Below, in pieces: positions 14,112-22,050 of a stretch of 34,376 nt of DNA. Location: assembly GCA_947447995.1 (NCBI GenBank), contig CANFLQ010000017.1, positions 1 through 34,376 of the forward strand, read 5' to 3'. Position 1 is the stretch's first letter. The number at the start of each line of letters is the position of its first letter. Under the pieces are notes generated by a model. The model saw only the letters and a list, made by a program, of their open reading frames with translations. It was not told the DNA's origin and did no database searches. This DNA is from Bacteroidota bacterium. Lineage in GTDB: Bacteria; Bacteroidota; Bacteroidia; 2-12-FULL-35-15. The translations under genes were made by a program, and so were the position numbers.

Positions 14112-16928
14112 ATGCCACAAGATAAATCCATAAAATCAGTTTTAATCATCGGTAGCGGTCCAATTGTTATTGGGCAAGCATGTGAGTTTGATTATTCCGG
14201 TTCACAAGCTGCACGTTCCTTAAAAGAAGAAGGTGTTAAAGTAACCCTTATCAACTCCAATCCGGCTACTATTATGACGGATAAAGTAACCGCTGAAAAT
14301 GTGTATTTGTTGCCTTTGGAAGCAAAATCTATTATTAAAATATTAGAAGAAAATAAAGATATTGATGCCGTATTGCCAAGTGTGGGCGGACAAACAGCGC
14401 TGAATCTTGCAATGAAATGCGATGAAATGGGCATTTGGAAAAAATACGGGGTTCGCATGATAGGGGTAGATATTGATGCCATTGAAGTGACCGAGGACAG
14501 AGATAAATTTCGCACCCGTATGGAATCAATTGGTGTAGGCATGGCACCATCAAAAATATGCCGTTCGTTTTTAGAAGGTAAAGAAATAGCTCAGGAGTTT
14601 GGTTTCCCATTGGTTATTCGCCCTTCCTTTACACTTGGGGGTAGCGGAGGTGCGGTGGTTTACCAAAAAGAAGATTTTGATAAAGCCATTGATAGAGGAT
14701 TGCATACTTCGCCAATACATGAAGTATTGATAGACAAAGCCGTAATGGGCTGGAAAGAATATGAATTGGAGTTGTTACGAGATAGCAATGATAACGTTGT
14801 TATTATTTGTTCGATAGAAAATTTTGACCCGATGGGTGTACATACAGGCGACAGTATCACTGTTGCTCCTGCCATGACTTTATCCGATTCAACCTTTCAG
14901 AAAATGCGTACGCTGGCAATAAAAATGATGCGTGCCATTGGTAATTTTGCTGGAGGTTGTAATGTTCAGTTTGCCGTTAATCCGGATGATTCAGAGGATA
15001 TAATTGCCATTGAGATTAATCCGCGTGTATCGCGCTCATCGGCTTTAGCAAGTAAAGCTACCGGTTACCCGATTGCTAAAATTGCTGCTAAACTGGCTAT
15101 AGGCTTCAATTTAGATGAATTGGAAAATCAAATTACCAAATCAACTTCCGCATTTTTTGAACCTACTTTGGATTATGTTATCGTAAAAATTCCACGTTGG
15201 AACTTCGATAAATTTAAAGGCGCTAACCGCGAATTGGGTTTCCAAATGAAATCGGTTGGTGAAGTAATGGGCATTGGACGCTGCTTTCAGGAAGCATTGC
15301 AAAAAGCGTGTCAGTCGTTGGAAATTAAACGTAACGGTTTGGGTGCTGATGGAAGAGAAGTGAAAAATCAGGAAGAATTATTAAAAAGCCTTGAACGCCC
15401 TAGCTGGAACCGTTTATTCCATATTTATGATGCAATTAAATTAGGTATTTCCATCAAAACAATTCAAAAATTAACCCGCATCGATCCGTGGTTCCTAAAT
15501 CAAATCGAAGAAATGATTTTGTTGGAAGGCGAAATTTCTAAATACACGTTACCTCAATTGCCTCGTGAAATATTTTATGAAGCAAAGCAAAAAGGGTATG
15601 CCGACAGACAAATTGCGCATTTACTGAAATGTTTGGAAAGTGAAGTGTTTAACCGCCGTCAGGATTTGAAAATAAATCGTGTATATAAGTTGGTAGATAC
15701 TTGCGCTGCCGAATTTGAAGCGAAAACCCCCTACTATTACAGTACGTTTGAAGATGAGAACGAATCGATAGCGTCCGACAAGAAAAAAATTGTGGTGTTG
15801 GGAAGTGGTCCAAACCGTATTGGGCAAGGTATTGAATTTGATTATAGCTGTGTGCATGGTGTATTGGCTGCTAAAGAATGTGGTTACGAAACCATTATGA
15901 TTAATTGTAATCCCGAAACAGTTTCTACCGATTTTAATGTTGCTGATAAATTATATTTTGAGCCTGTTTTTTGGGAACATATTTACGACATCATTTTAAA
16001 TGAAAAACCGGAAGGTGTTATTGTTCAGCTTGGCGGACAAACAGCTTTAAAGCTTGCCGAAAAATTAGAGCGTTATGGAATTAAAATTATTGGTACCGAT
16101 TATAAATCATTGGATTTGGCGGAAGACAGAGGACGTTTTTCAAATTTATTGAAAGAGCACAATATTCCGTATCCAAAATTTGCTGTAATTGAAGATGCTG
16201 AGCAAGCGGTTGAAATATCCCGCGAATTAGGTTTCCCATTGTTAGTTCGCCCTTCTTATGTATTGGGCGGACAAAATATGAAGATTGTTATCAATGAACA
16301 GGAATTGGAGCAACATGTTGTAAATCTATTGAAAGACCATCCCGGAAATCAAGTATTGGTAGATCATTTTTTAGAAGGAGCGATAGAGGCGGAGTCCGAT
16401 TCAATTTGTGATGGAACAGATAATTATATTATCGGAATAATGGAACACATTGAGCCTGCGGGTATACATTCCGGCGATTCGTATGCAGTTTTACCGCCAT
16501 TCGATTTGAGTGAAAATGTTATTAAACAAATTGAGCAACATACTAAAACCATTGCAATCGCTTTAAAAACAAAAGGTTTGTGTAACATACAGTTTGCAAT
16601 TAAAGATGAGGTGGTATATATCATTGAAGCCAATCCGCGCGCATCGCGTACCGTACCGTTTATTGCGAAAGCTTATGATGAACCGTATGTAAACTTTGCT
16701 ACTAAAGTAATGTTAGGTGCAAAAGTAAAAGACTTTAAATTTAATCCACGTAAAAAAGGATATGCTATTAAAATACCTGTATTCTCATACGAAAAATTTC
16801 CTGAAGTAGCTAAAGAACTTGGCCCCGAGATGAAATCGACAGGTGAAGCCATTTATTTTATTGATGATTTAACAGATGAATTTTTTCACACCATTTATTC
16901 AGAACGAAATTTGTACTTGAGTAAATAA
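14112..16928 (+). CDS. carB: Carbamoyl-phosphate synthase large subunit (short form)
   Basis: A 938-residue synthase that makes carbamoyl phosphate from bicarbonate, ammonia (from CarA) and two ATP, for pyrimidines and arginine. Both homologous halves are present: 'GSGPIVIGQACEFDYSGSQA' at about 14-33 opens the carboxyphosphate half and 'GSGPNRIGQGIEFDYSCVH' at about 564-582 opens the carbamoyl half, each followed by an ATP-grasp domain ('RPSFTLGGSGGAVV', 'RPSYVLGGQNMKIV'). It ends right after the second half; the MGS-like allosteric domain (about 130 residues, IMP/UMP/ornithine control in E. coli) is absent. A perfect terminator follows 11 bp later, so this is a natural end. Short CarB proteins are usual in parts of Bacteroidota. 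carA is not in the window. Confidence 0.95.
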   Translation: MPQDKSIKSVLIIGSGPIVIGQACEFDYSGSQAARSLKEEGVKVTLINSNPATIMTDKVTAENVYLLPLEAKSIIKILEENKDIDAVLPSVGGQTALNLAMKCDEMGIWKKYGVRMIGVDIDAIEVTEDRDKFRTRMESIGVGMAPSKICRSFLEGKEIAQEFGFPLVIRPSFTLGGSGGAVVYQKEDFDKAIDRGLHTSPIHEVLIDKAVMGWKEYELELLRDSNDNVVIICSIENFDPMGVHTGDSITVAPAMTLSDSTFQKMRTLAIKMMRAIGNFAGGCNVQFAVNPDDSEDIIAIEINPRVSRSSALASKATGYPIAKIAAKLAIGFNLDELENQITKSTSAFFEPTLDYVIVKIPRWNFDKFKGANRELGFQMKSVGEVMGIGRCFQEALQKACQSLEIKRNGLGADGREVKNQEELLKSLERPSWNRLFHIYDAIKLGISIKTIQKLTRIDPWFLNQIEEMILLEGEISKYTLPQLPREIFYEAKQKGYADRQIAHLLKCLESEVFNRRQDLKINRVYKLVDTCAAEFEAKTPYYYSTFEDENESIASDKKKIVVLGSGPNRIGQGIEFDYSCVHGVLAAKECGYETIMINCNPETVSTDFNVADKLYFEPVFWEHIYDIILNEKPEGVIVQLGGQTALKLAEKLERYGIKIIGTDYKSLDLAEDRGRFSNLLKEHNIPYPKFAVIEDAEQAVEISRELGFPLLVRPSYVLGGQNMKIVINEQELEQHVVNLLKDHPGNQVLVDHFLEGAIEAESDSICDGTDNYIIGIMEHIEPAGIHSGDSYAVLPPFDLSENVIKQIEQHTKTIAIALKTKGLCNIQFAIKDEVVYIIEANPRASRTVPFIAKAYDEPYVNFATKVMLGAKVKDFKFNPRKKGYAIKIPVFSYEKFPEVAKELGPEMKSTGEAIYFIDDLTDEFFHTIYSERNLYLSK

Positions 16929-16939
16929 TCCATTTTTGT

Positions 16940-16988
16940 AATTAAATAAAAAAGGCGAAATATTTTATTTCGCCTTTTTTATTTAATT
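16940..16988. terminator. carB terminator with perfect 23-bp arms
   Basis: 16940-16962 and 16966-16988 are exact reverse complements around a TTT loop. The core AAAAAAGGCGAAATA / TATTTCGCCTTTTTT is followed by more paired A/T sequence. It is bidirectional in form. The sigma-factor promoter begins four bases after it. Confidence 0.93.
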
Positions 16989-16992
16989 ACCC

Positions 16993-17015
16993 AACCTTTT
17001 AAAAAGTAAGTACGT
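16993..17015 (+). promoter_or_regulatory. ECF-type promoter A (sigma operon)
   Basis: AACC (16993-16996), N16, CGT (17013-17015). The -35 'AAC' and -10 'CGT' with a 16-17 bp gap are the classic ECF-sigma layout. The full left side TACCCAACCTTTT is identical to site C (21960) and nearly so at site B (20150). It lies about 40 bp before the sigma-factor ATG and implies autoregulation. Confidence 0.65.
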
Positions 17016-17053
17016 TATTACAAGCGTAGGAGCTTTTTTCTTACATTTACTAT

Positions 17054-17617
17054 ATGAACGTAGAGCTAGACCTTATAACAGCTTGTATTAACAAGGAAAA
17101 AAGGGCAGAGTATGAGTTATATAAATTAACTTATAGTTACCTGATGGGGGTTTGTTATAGGTATACCAATTCAAGAGACGAGGCAAAGGAGATGCTTAAT
17201 TTGGGGTTCTTTAAAATACTTACTAATCTGGAAAAATATAAACCAGAAGTGCCCTTTAAAGCCTGGATTAGAAAAGTAATGATCAATGTGCTGATAGATG
17301 AATATCGTAAAGAGAAAAAACATTCGGAACACATTCAGTATGTAGATGATTATAAAGAAACAGCCAATTACGCTGACCTTAATCCAGTAATGGCACAAAT
17401 GGATATAGAGCAAATACATGAATTAATTACAAAATTGCCGCCTGTTAGTCAAAAAGTCTTTAATTTATTTGTAATAGATGGGTACAGCCATAAAGAAATT
17501 TCAAATATGTTAAATATGTCGGAAGGTACATCCAAATGGCATTTGAATTTTTCAAGAACTAAATTAAAAGAAATGATATTAAAAATTGTTACACCATTTA
17601 AAGTAGCAACACGATGA
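17054..17617 (+). CDS. ECF-type RNA polymerase sigma factor
   Basis: A 187-residue sigma-70 family protein containing only regions 2 and 4. Region 2 spans about 20-88: 'YLMGVCYRYTNSRDEAKEMLNLGFFKILTNL' binds core polymerase and melts the -10, and 'FKAWIRKVMINVLIDEYRK' follows. Region 4 spans about 120-172, with the helix-turn-helix 'YSHKEISNMLNMSEGTSKWHLNFSRTKLK' that reads the -35. Its ATGA overlaps the start of the next gene by 4 bp, so the two are translationally coupled, as sigma/anti-sigma pairs often are. An AACC-N16-CGT motif lies upstream of this gene and of two target-like genes downstream. Expected targets are its own operon and the copper-monooxygenase genes. Confidence 0.92.
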   Translation: MNVELDLITACINKEKRAEYELYKLTYSYLMGVCYRYTNSRDEAKEMLNLGFFKILTNLEKYKPEVPFKAWIRKVMINVLIDEYRKEKKHSEHIQYVDDYKETANYADLNPVMAQMDIEQIHELITKLPPVSQKVFNLFVIDGYSHKEISNMLNMSEGTSKWHLNFSRTKLKEMILKIVTPFKVATR

Positions 17618-18984
17618 ACGAAAAGGAAGAATTTGAAGATATAATTGCCTCCAAGTTTTCTGATGCAGAATTCCCTTTTGATGAAGCAAACTGGGATGCG
17701 GCAGAGGAGATGATATCTTTACACAGAACAAAGGAAAAGAGAAAACGAATAGGTTTTATCTTTTTATCAGGAATAGCTTTAGGAATTATTATCATGCTTC
17801 CTTTTGTTATCAAATTAAATGATGATTCAAAAACACCAATTGTAGAGGTTACAACAACACTTATTCAAAAGGAAAACTGGGTCGATACTTCAACTACTGA
17901 AACACATCTAAAAAAAACTATTGAACATGAAGTGATTAAAAAAAATACTGTACAATCCGAAACTAATTCCAAAAGCCATTTAGCGAAAACACCAGTAGAA
18001 AAAACAATCAGCAAAGATGAACTGAAAAAAGAAATTGCAGCTAAATTGGATAAAGTTAAAGATGCACATTCTAATTTAATTACAGTTGCTTCAGTTGAAA
18101 AATTAAATAATGCGCATAAAACAATTAAACATAAAAGAACCAATAAAAAACACATTGCAGAACCTTCACATATAAATTTTTCTGCGGGTTTAAAGCATAA
18201 CAACAACGTAAATGCTAAACCGATTGAACCCAATATAGCAGAAACAAAAGGCTTGCAATTTCCTAAGGAATCAAAATGTGTTGTGTTGAACAAAATAGAA
18301 CAATCAACTATTCCTGCAATTGATTCGGTGCCTAATGTTGTATCGTTAAGTTCTACAGAAAAACTGGATGCTATTTTAAACAAAAAAGGGTTGCCACAAG
18401 CATGGAGTATTTCGGCAGCCTTGGGTGGTAATTTTGTAAATGGGTTTTCGTTTAGTCCTATTCAGGGATTAGAAGTTTCAAAAGGCATAACATCCCGTTT
18501 GGAAATAGGTACAGGAGCATATTATACTTATTTATCACTAAAACTAGATAACATAAAAACAATAGTTACGCATATCAATTATGATTTTGGGTATCAGTCG
18601 GATGTTACAGAAATAAAAACCAATCAATTGCATTATGTGGTAATTCCTGTTTATGCTAAATACAATGTGAATGATAAAAATACATTTATTGCAGGAGCCA
18701 ATCTATTTGCATTGTTTACGGCTTCTAATTCATACAATACCTATTCTGAAAGTTATGGTCAAAAAACAAATCTGACCTCTAAAAAAGCTTCGGGTTATGC
18801 AAATGGTATTAACAATTACGATATAGGTATATTGCTAGGATACAAACGTAAACTATTTGGTAATTTGGGCGCTGCCTTATATTTTAATTATGGCTTAATG
18901 GACATTAAGAAAAATGCTTATTACAATCAAAATAAATTTGACAGAAATGTATCAACTCAATTTATGTTGACTTACAAATTATAA
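17614..18984 (+). CDS. Trans-envelope protein: cytoplasmic N-terminus, one helix, beta-barrel C-terminus (putative anti-sigma)
   Basis: A 456-residue protein. Residues 1-45 are acidic and then basic, with 'FDEANWDAAEEMI', a motif I associate with proteins encoded next to Bacteroidota ECF sigmas. A single membrane helix spans about 46-67 ('IGFIFLSGIALGIIIMLPFVI'-type). Residues 68-260 are a K/T/E-rich linker with no fold I recognise. Residues about 262-456 alternate like outer-membrane strands ('AWSISAALGGNFV', 'RLEIGTGAYYTYLSL', 'LHYVVIPVYAKYNV', 'DIGILLGYKRKLFGNLGAALYFNYG', 'TQFMLTYKL'). It could reach from cytoplasm to outer membrane. The 4-bp overlap with the sigma gene suggests it controls that sigma. 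A recognised anti-sigma fold (FecR or zinc type) is not visible, so that role is inferred. Confidence 0.7.
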   Translation: MNEKEEFEDIIASKFSDAEFPFDEANWDAAEEMISLHRTKEKRKRIGFIFLSGIALGIIIMLPFVIKLNDDSKTPIVEVTTTLIQKENWVDTSTTETHLKKTIEHEVIKKNTVQSETNSKSHLAKTPVEKTISKDELKKEIAAKLDKVKDAHSNLITVASVEKLNNAHKTIKHKRTNKKHIAEPSHINFSAGLKHNNNVNAKPIEPNIAETKGLQFPKESKCVVLNKIEQSTIPAIDSVPNVVSLSSTEKLDAILNKKGLPQAWSISAALGGNFVNGFSFSPIQGLEVSKGITSRLEIGTGAYYTYLSLKLDNIKTIVTHINYDFGYQSDVTEIKTNQLHYVVIPVYAKYNVNDKNTFIAGANLFALFTASNSYNTYSESYGQKTNLTSKKASGYANGINNYDIGILLGYKRKLFGNLGAALYFNYGLMDIKKNAYYNQNKFDRNVSTQFMLTYKL

Positions 18985-18996
18985 TAATTTTTAAAC

Positions 18997-20133
18997 ATGA
19001 AAACTATTTTTTATTCCATTTTAGTATTCCTTGTAATAGCTTTAAACGCTTGCAAAAAGGATGACCCGCAACCTCAACAAAGTTCAGGTGCAAGTACTCC
19101 TATTTTTGTAGTTAACGGAACAGTTAATGGTGAACCAATAACAATAAATGCAGGTGGTAATGGCTATTTTATGTCCTCATCTTTTGAACTTGGTACAGAT
19201 GGCGTATACAATTTTATAGGTGAGTTAAAGCCAAAAATTTGTTCTGGAACTTGTGGTAATACGCTTAAAATAGCTATTAAAGATTATGAATTAGCAACCG
19301 CTGCAACAACAAGTATTGACAGTACTATTGTTCTTGGATTTTATTCTTATGCTTCCATAGCAGGAACGGCATCACAATTTAATCAAACATTTAAAGCAAC
19401 ACCGCCATCCGCAGGAATAGCTAAAAGTTATACTTGGGATTTTGGCGACAATACTATTTTAGTTTCATATATTCCCACTGTAACAAATACTTACAAGCAT
19501 CCGGGTATTTATACTGTTACCTTAAATGTAGAAACAGTGGCAGGTTGTGTATCCTCTTCAATAAGTAAAATTCAATTTGGTCAAAATGGAGGGTCATTTA
19601 ATAGTAATTTTGTTTCCTTAGTTACTGGTGATACAGCTGAATTCAAAGCTATTCCTTTGGGTGGAGTAGGTCCTTATACTTGCGTTTGGGATTTTGGAGA
19701 CGGTAAATTTTCTAACGATTACAGTCCAAGTCATATTTATAACGCATCAGGTCAATACACTGTATCACTTAAAATGACAGATGTTTTAGGACTAACAAGT
19801 ACTCAAATAAGCTATGTTACAATAAAAAACACGTCAAATTGCTCTTCGTTTTTTATACCAAGCACTTCAACTGCAATTAGCAATCCTTTAAATTTAGGGA
19901 ATGCAATTATTGAATGGACGGATGCTAGTGGTAAAGTTTGGTCATCAAACAGTAGTTTTAAGCAACCTTCAAATAGTTCGTTTCAAATAATTTCGGTTAC
20001 CGATTATTTGAATAGTTCAAATGGCACTGCTACAAAAAAAATTCATGTACAGTTTTCTTGCACCCTGTATAATGGGCTTTCAAACATTGTTATGAAAAAC
20101 ATTGATGCCACTTTTTCTGTTGGTTACAAATAA
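18997..20133 (+). CDS. PKD-domain lipoprotein
   Basis: A 378-residue lipoprotein. Signal peptide 1-18 and lipobox LNAC put the lipidated Cys at 19, followed by K-K-D-D, the charged pattern linked in Bacteroidota to export to the cell surface. Two PKD (Ig-like) domains are clear: about 131-190 with 'YTWDFGDN' and 'HPGIYTVTLNV', and about 200-268 with 'CVWDFGDGKFS' and 'NASGQYTVSLKM'. PKD domains mediate protein or polysaccharide contacts. The start lies 12 bp after the barrel gene, making it the third gene of the sigma operon. Cys82 and Cys86 ('ICSGTC') and other cysteines may form disulfides. It may bind a ligand or the monooxygenases at the surface (inference). Confidence 0.85.
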   Translation: MKTIFYSILVFLVIALNACKKDDPQPQQSSGASTPIFVVNGTVNGEPITINAGGNGYFMSSSFELGTDGVYNFIGELKPKICSGTCGNTLKIAIKDYELATAATTSIDSTIVLGFYSYASIAGTASQFNQTFKATPPSAGIAKSYTWDFGDNTILVSYIPTVTNTYKHPGIYTVTLNVETVAGCVSSSISKIQFGQNGGSFNSNFVSLVTGDTAEFKAIPLGGVGPYTCVWDFGDGKFSNDYSPSHIYNASGQYTVSLKMTDVLGLTSTQISYVTIKNTSNCSSFFIPSTSTAISNPLNLGNAIIEWTDASGKVWSSNSSFKQPSNSSFQIISVTDYLNSSNGTATKKIHVQFSCTLYNGLSNIVMKNIDATFSVGYK

Positions 20134-20149
20134 TTTTTATAAAAAAACA

Positions 20150-20172
20150 AACCTTTTACTTTTTGTTTTCGT
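20150..20172 (+). promoter_or_regulatory. ECF-type promoter B (first monooxygenase gene)
   Basis: AACC (20150-20153), N16, CGT (20170-20172), with the spacer starting TTTT as at sites A and C. It lies 17 bp after the PKD gene stop and 79 bp before the ATG at 20252. Confidence 0.6.
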
Positions 20173-20251
20173 TTACATAAATAGGCCACTTTAGTTTAGG
20201 TAGCGTATTGGATGTATTATGGAGTATTTATAAACTTTTAATTATTAAAAG

Positions 20252-21952
20252 ATGAAAAAAACAACTACAATTTTAGCCGCATTAATTATATTAATTTCAC
20301 AATTGGCAAAAGCACAAACATTTAATCAGGACGTAGCGTCTATTATGTTTGCAAAGTGCACATCGTGCCACAATCCAAATGGAGCAAACAGCCAAATGCC
20401 TTTTACCGAATATTCTAAAATCACTCCGTATTCAAATTCGATATACTCTTATGTAAACGCAGGCTTAATGCCTCCATGGCCACCGGATACAACGTATACT
20501 AAGTTTTTGCATCAACATGAAAATACATTAACCCTTGCAGAAAAAAATACCATATTAAATTGGATTACCAATAAAACACCCGAAGGTACTGGTGTTGCAC
20601 CACCACTCCCTACCTATTTGGCCTCCAACAAATTGGTAGGTAAAGCTGATTTAGTAGTTGGAACAGGGCTTGTTACCAGTAATGCAAATACATCAACTGA
20701 CCAAAATGCAACCAATTCAAACCCATACAATTGTTATGTAATACCTTTGGATTTAAAAGAAGATAGATGGTTACGTGCCGCGGAAGTTGTACCAGGAAAC
20801 CTTTCCGTTGTACATCATTGTGTGGTTACAATAGATACAACAGGGGCTGCTGTCTCAGATGTGAGTGGAGGTTGCGCCAGTCAACCCGGACAGTTTGGTA
20901 TCGTAGGATGGTCATCAGGAGCAGCGCCTGTTGTTTATCCAAACAAAGCGCCGCTTAAAGTGGGGCAACGTATCCCAAAAGGATCGTCAATTGTTATTCA
21001 AATGCATTATGCACCTGGCAGTGGTGGAGGTTTGGATAGTACAAAAGTGCGTTTGTATTTTTATGATAAAAAAGATAGTTTAGCTGGCTTACGCCCAGTT
21101 TATGATCAAGTAGCCTTACAGTATTGGGGTATTAGTATTCCCTTAGTTACAATACCTGCCAATTCTGGTCAATGGTTTACTGCTAATACAGGAGATATAG
21201 CTCCATGCAGCAGTTGCCCTTTGAAGGTTGGAGCTAATCCTGGGCCACCTGCTAATACCGATATTTCTATTATAGCTGTAAATCCTCACTCTCATGTTGT
21301 TTGTACAAAAGTATTGGATTATGCTTTTAAAAGTACGGATACCATTCCCTTGATACGTATAAACAAGTGGTCGTACCACTGGCAAGGGTATTACTATTAC
21401 CCTAAACCGGTAAAAATACCTGCTGGTTATAAAATACAGGCAAACCATTTTTATGATAACAGAGCTTCCAATTTAGAATTAATAACAAACCCTTCAAAAC
21501 CTGTTAATTTTGGCACAAAAACTAGTGATGAAATGCTTTTTGATGATATTACTTGGATGACGTATAAAGCAGGCGATGAAAACATTGATTTGGCTGCAAT
21601 TTCAGCAGCAGATACTATTTTTACAAATGGTTTAAAACCTAAACCGTATGAAAAAGCAAAATTTGTTGTAACTGAGAGAACTGTTGGTATTGAATCATTT
21701 ACCGATATTTTAAACCAAATGATTGTTAGTCCTAATCCAGCAACCGATAAAGTATCTATTAGTATAGGAAAACCTTCCGCTTATGTTGGGCGCATTTTTA
21801 ATATTACAGGACAAAATGTATTAAATACCGAAACATTTACTGATAAATCAACTATTGATTTACAGCACATCCCTGTTGGCTTATATATTTTAGAAGTTAT
21901 AGATTTGAAAAATAACAATAGAATTACTAAAAAAATAGTAAAAACAAATTAA
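20252..21952 (+). CDS. T9SS-exported haem c / PHM-like dicopper monooxygenase, copy 1
   Basis: A 566-residue exported protein. Residues 1-21 are a signal peptide. Residues 30-115 carry a c-type haem site CTSCH (Cys36, Cys39, His40) with 'GLMPPWPPD' (Met73 a possible distal ligand). Residues about 160-440 resemble the copper type II ascorbate-dependent monooxygenases (PHM/DBM). All six copper ligands can be matched: His188-His189, His252 ('MHYAPG'), His346 and His348 ('NPHSHV'), and Met428 ('DEM'). Residues about 491-566 are a T9SS type A sorting domain ('SPNPATDKVSI', 'GQNVL', 'GLYILEV', 'KKIVKTN'). The product should be exported to the surface or medium. The substrate is unknown. A CSSC motif at 319-322 is absent from copy 2. 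Its own ECF-type promoter precedes it. Confidence 0.85.
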   Translation: MKKTTTILAALIILISQLAKAQTFNQDVASIMFAKCTSCHNPNGANSQMPFTEYSKITPYSNSIYSYVNAGLMPPWPPDTTYTKFLHQHENTLTLAEKNTILNWITNKTPEGTGVAPPLPTYLASNKLVGKADLVVGTGLVTSNANTSTDQNATNSNPYNCYVIPLDLKEDRWLRAAEVVPGNLSVVHHCVVTIDTTGAAVSDVSGGCASQPGQFGIVGWSSGAAPVVYPNKAPLKVGQRIPKGSSIVIQMHYAPGSGGGLDSTKVRLYFYDKKDSLAGLRPVYDQVALQYWGISIPLVTIPANSGQWFTANTGDIAPCSSCPLKVGANPGPPANTDISIIAVNPHSHVVCTKVLDYAFKSTDTIPLIRINKWSYHWQGYYYYPKPVKIPAGYKIQANHFYDNRASNLELITNPSKPVNFGTKTSDEMLFDDITWMTYKAGDENIDLAAISAADTIFTNGLKPKPYEKAKFVVTERTVGIESFTDILNQMIVSPNPATDKVSISIGKPSAYVGRIFNITGQNVLNTETFTDKSTIDLQHIPVGLYILEVIDLKNNNRITKKIVKTN

Positions 21953-21959
21953 GCTACCC

Positions 21960-21982
21960 AACCTTTTCCTTTTTGTTTGCGT
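21960..21982 (+). promoter_or_regulatory. ECF-type promoter C (second monooxygenase gene)
   Basis: AACC (21960-21963), N16, CGT (21980-21982). TACCCAACCTTTT is identical to promoter A. It begins eight bases after the stop of copy 1 and 69 bp before the copy 2 ATG. Confidence 0.65.
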
Positions 21983-22050
21983 ATTCATCTGTAGGTGATA
22001 AATCTCAATGATTATACGCGCAAAAAAGAAACAATATAAATTTTACAAAC

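Noticed and set aside
14112-16928. CarB truncated by a frameshift or mutation
   Set aside because: No MGS-like remnant follows in any frame, a perfect terminator begins 11 bp after the stop, and short CarB proteins are known in this phylum.
17865-18383. 172-codon open frame on the minus strand
   Set aside because: It is antisense to the linker region of the barrel protein. The low-complexity K/T-rich coding strand creates long complementary frames.
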